Source of the DNA: Arenibacter arenosicollis
GTDB lineage: Bacteria > Bacteroidota > Bacteroidia > Flavobacteriales > Flavobacteriaceae
NCBI RefSeq assembly: GCF_014397245.1
Contig: NZ_JACLHY010000007.1
Coordinates: 1 to 64,000 of the forward strand
Length of the DNA: 64,000 bases
Direction of reading: 5' to 3'
Below are positions 63,748 through 64,000 of this stretch, piece after piece. The notes under the pieces were generated by a model that saw only the letters and a program-made list of their open reading frames with translations, was not told the origin of the DNA and did not search any database. The stretch's first letter is position 1. Every line of letters starts with the position of its first letter. The position numbers and the translations under genes were made by a program.

Positions 63748-64000
63748 ATGAAACCATATTTTCCCAAATTAGAGGACATCAAAAAGGCTGCCGAAACTAT
63801 TAGGCAAGTGGCGGATATTACACCTTTAATGCAGAGCATTAGATACTCCAAGGCCTATGATGCCAATATTCTACTGAAAAGGGAAGATTTACACAGAGTA
63901 AGAAGCTACAAGATTAGAGGTGCCTTTAATAAAATTAGCTCCCTTACAAAGGATGAAACTGTAAATGGTGTTGTTTGTGCCAGTGCTGGGAACCACGCCC
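63748..64000 (+). CDS. ilvA: Threonine ammonia-lyase (threonine dehydratase), N-terminal part, cut by window end
   Basis: The first 84 codons of a fold-type II PLP enzyme are present: MKPYFPKLEDIKKAAETI, then DITPLMQSIRYSKAYDANILLKREDLHRVRSYKIRGAFNKI with the PLP lysine in SYKIRGAFN, and CASAGNHA. It deaminates threonine to 2-oxobutyrate, the isoleucine entry point. The reading frame is intact up to the window edge. The regulatory ACT-like part, if any, is outside. Confidence 0.93.
   Translation, partial: MKPYFPKLEDIKKAAETIRQVADITPLMQSIRYSKAYDANILLKREDLHRVRSYKIRGAFNKISSLTKDETVNGVVCASAGNHA

Overview
The window looks like the chromosome of a marine-type flavobacterium (Bacteroidota, probably Flavobacteriaceae). 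Supporting evidence: a SusC/SusD pair with a hybrid two-component regulator, TAnnTTTG-type -7 promoter elements (for example before the tRNA-Ser, lpdA and ilvD), AT-rich DNA, GldL-like and DUF6952-like proteins, and gene blocks such as tpx-dgkA-ftsK-lolA-lptF/G-ribB. Genus is not resolvable by reading. Base composition was not computed.

Layout. 1-460: the cut-off C-terminus of an ISL3-type transposase, then a minus-strand tRNA-Ser(UGA) with its own promoter and terminator. 461-3127: a TSUP permease, a nitroreductase and a DegT-type aminotransferase. 3342-17704: a polysaccharide utilization locus (PUL) of susC, susD, a GH115-like lipoprotein, a divergent GH92 lipoprotein, a five-domain hybrid sensor/regulator and a DUF1080 secreted protein. 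17787-24461 (minus): an envelope and cell-division operon of tpx, dgkA, ftsK, lolA, an LptF/G permease and a RibB whose GTP cyclohydrolase II half has lost its catalytic motifs. 24650-25921 (minus): thioredoxin, DUF6952 and 2-Cys peroxiredoxin. 26308-29680: an NhaC antiporter and a Cys/Met-metabolism PLP enzyme divergent from an Lrp-type regulator, with clear palindromes at both promoters. 29797-37040: lpdA, a double-CDGSH miniprotein, an acyltransferase-like membrane protein, an FMN reductase, pabB, an alpha/beta hydrolase and tilS. 37040-49874: dsbD, secreted or anchored hydrolases (CocE/NonD, penicillin acylase, agmatine-deiminase-like, beta-lactamase-like, SGNH esterase), YifB and OsmC. 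50328-52823 (minus): a Tat-exported Gfo/Idh/MocA oxidoreductase, a GldL-like membrane protein and a small zinc-finger plus nuclease-like protein.

53040-57659 is an operon of a DUF2891 lipoprotein, an Nramp-fold transporter lacking both metal-coordinating motifs, and the three 5-oxoprolinase subunits pxpA-pxpB-pxpC. This is the most interesting unit: it suggests an envelope protein plus importer that feed pyroglutamate, or a small derivative of it, to the oxoprolinase. 58085-64000 is the branched-chain amino-acid operon ilvD-ilvB-ilvN-ilvC-(ilvA, cut by the window end), with a strong hairpin between ilvC and ilvA.

No CRISPR array, phage, rRNA or defence island was seen. The best candidates for undescribed biology are the pxp operon with its altered Nramp protein, the PUL pairing GH115-like and motif-altered GH92 enzymes, the RibB fusion with a dead-looking second half, and the orphan CCCH/DUF559-like protein.
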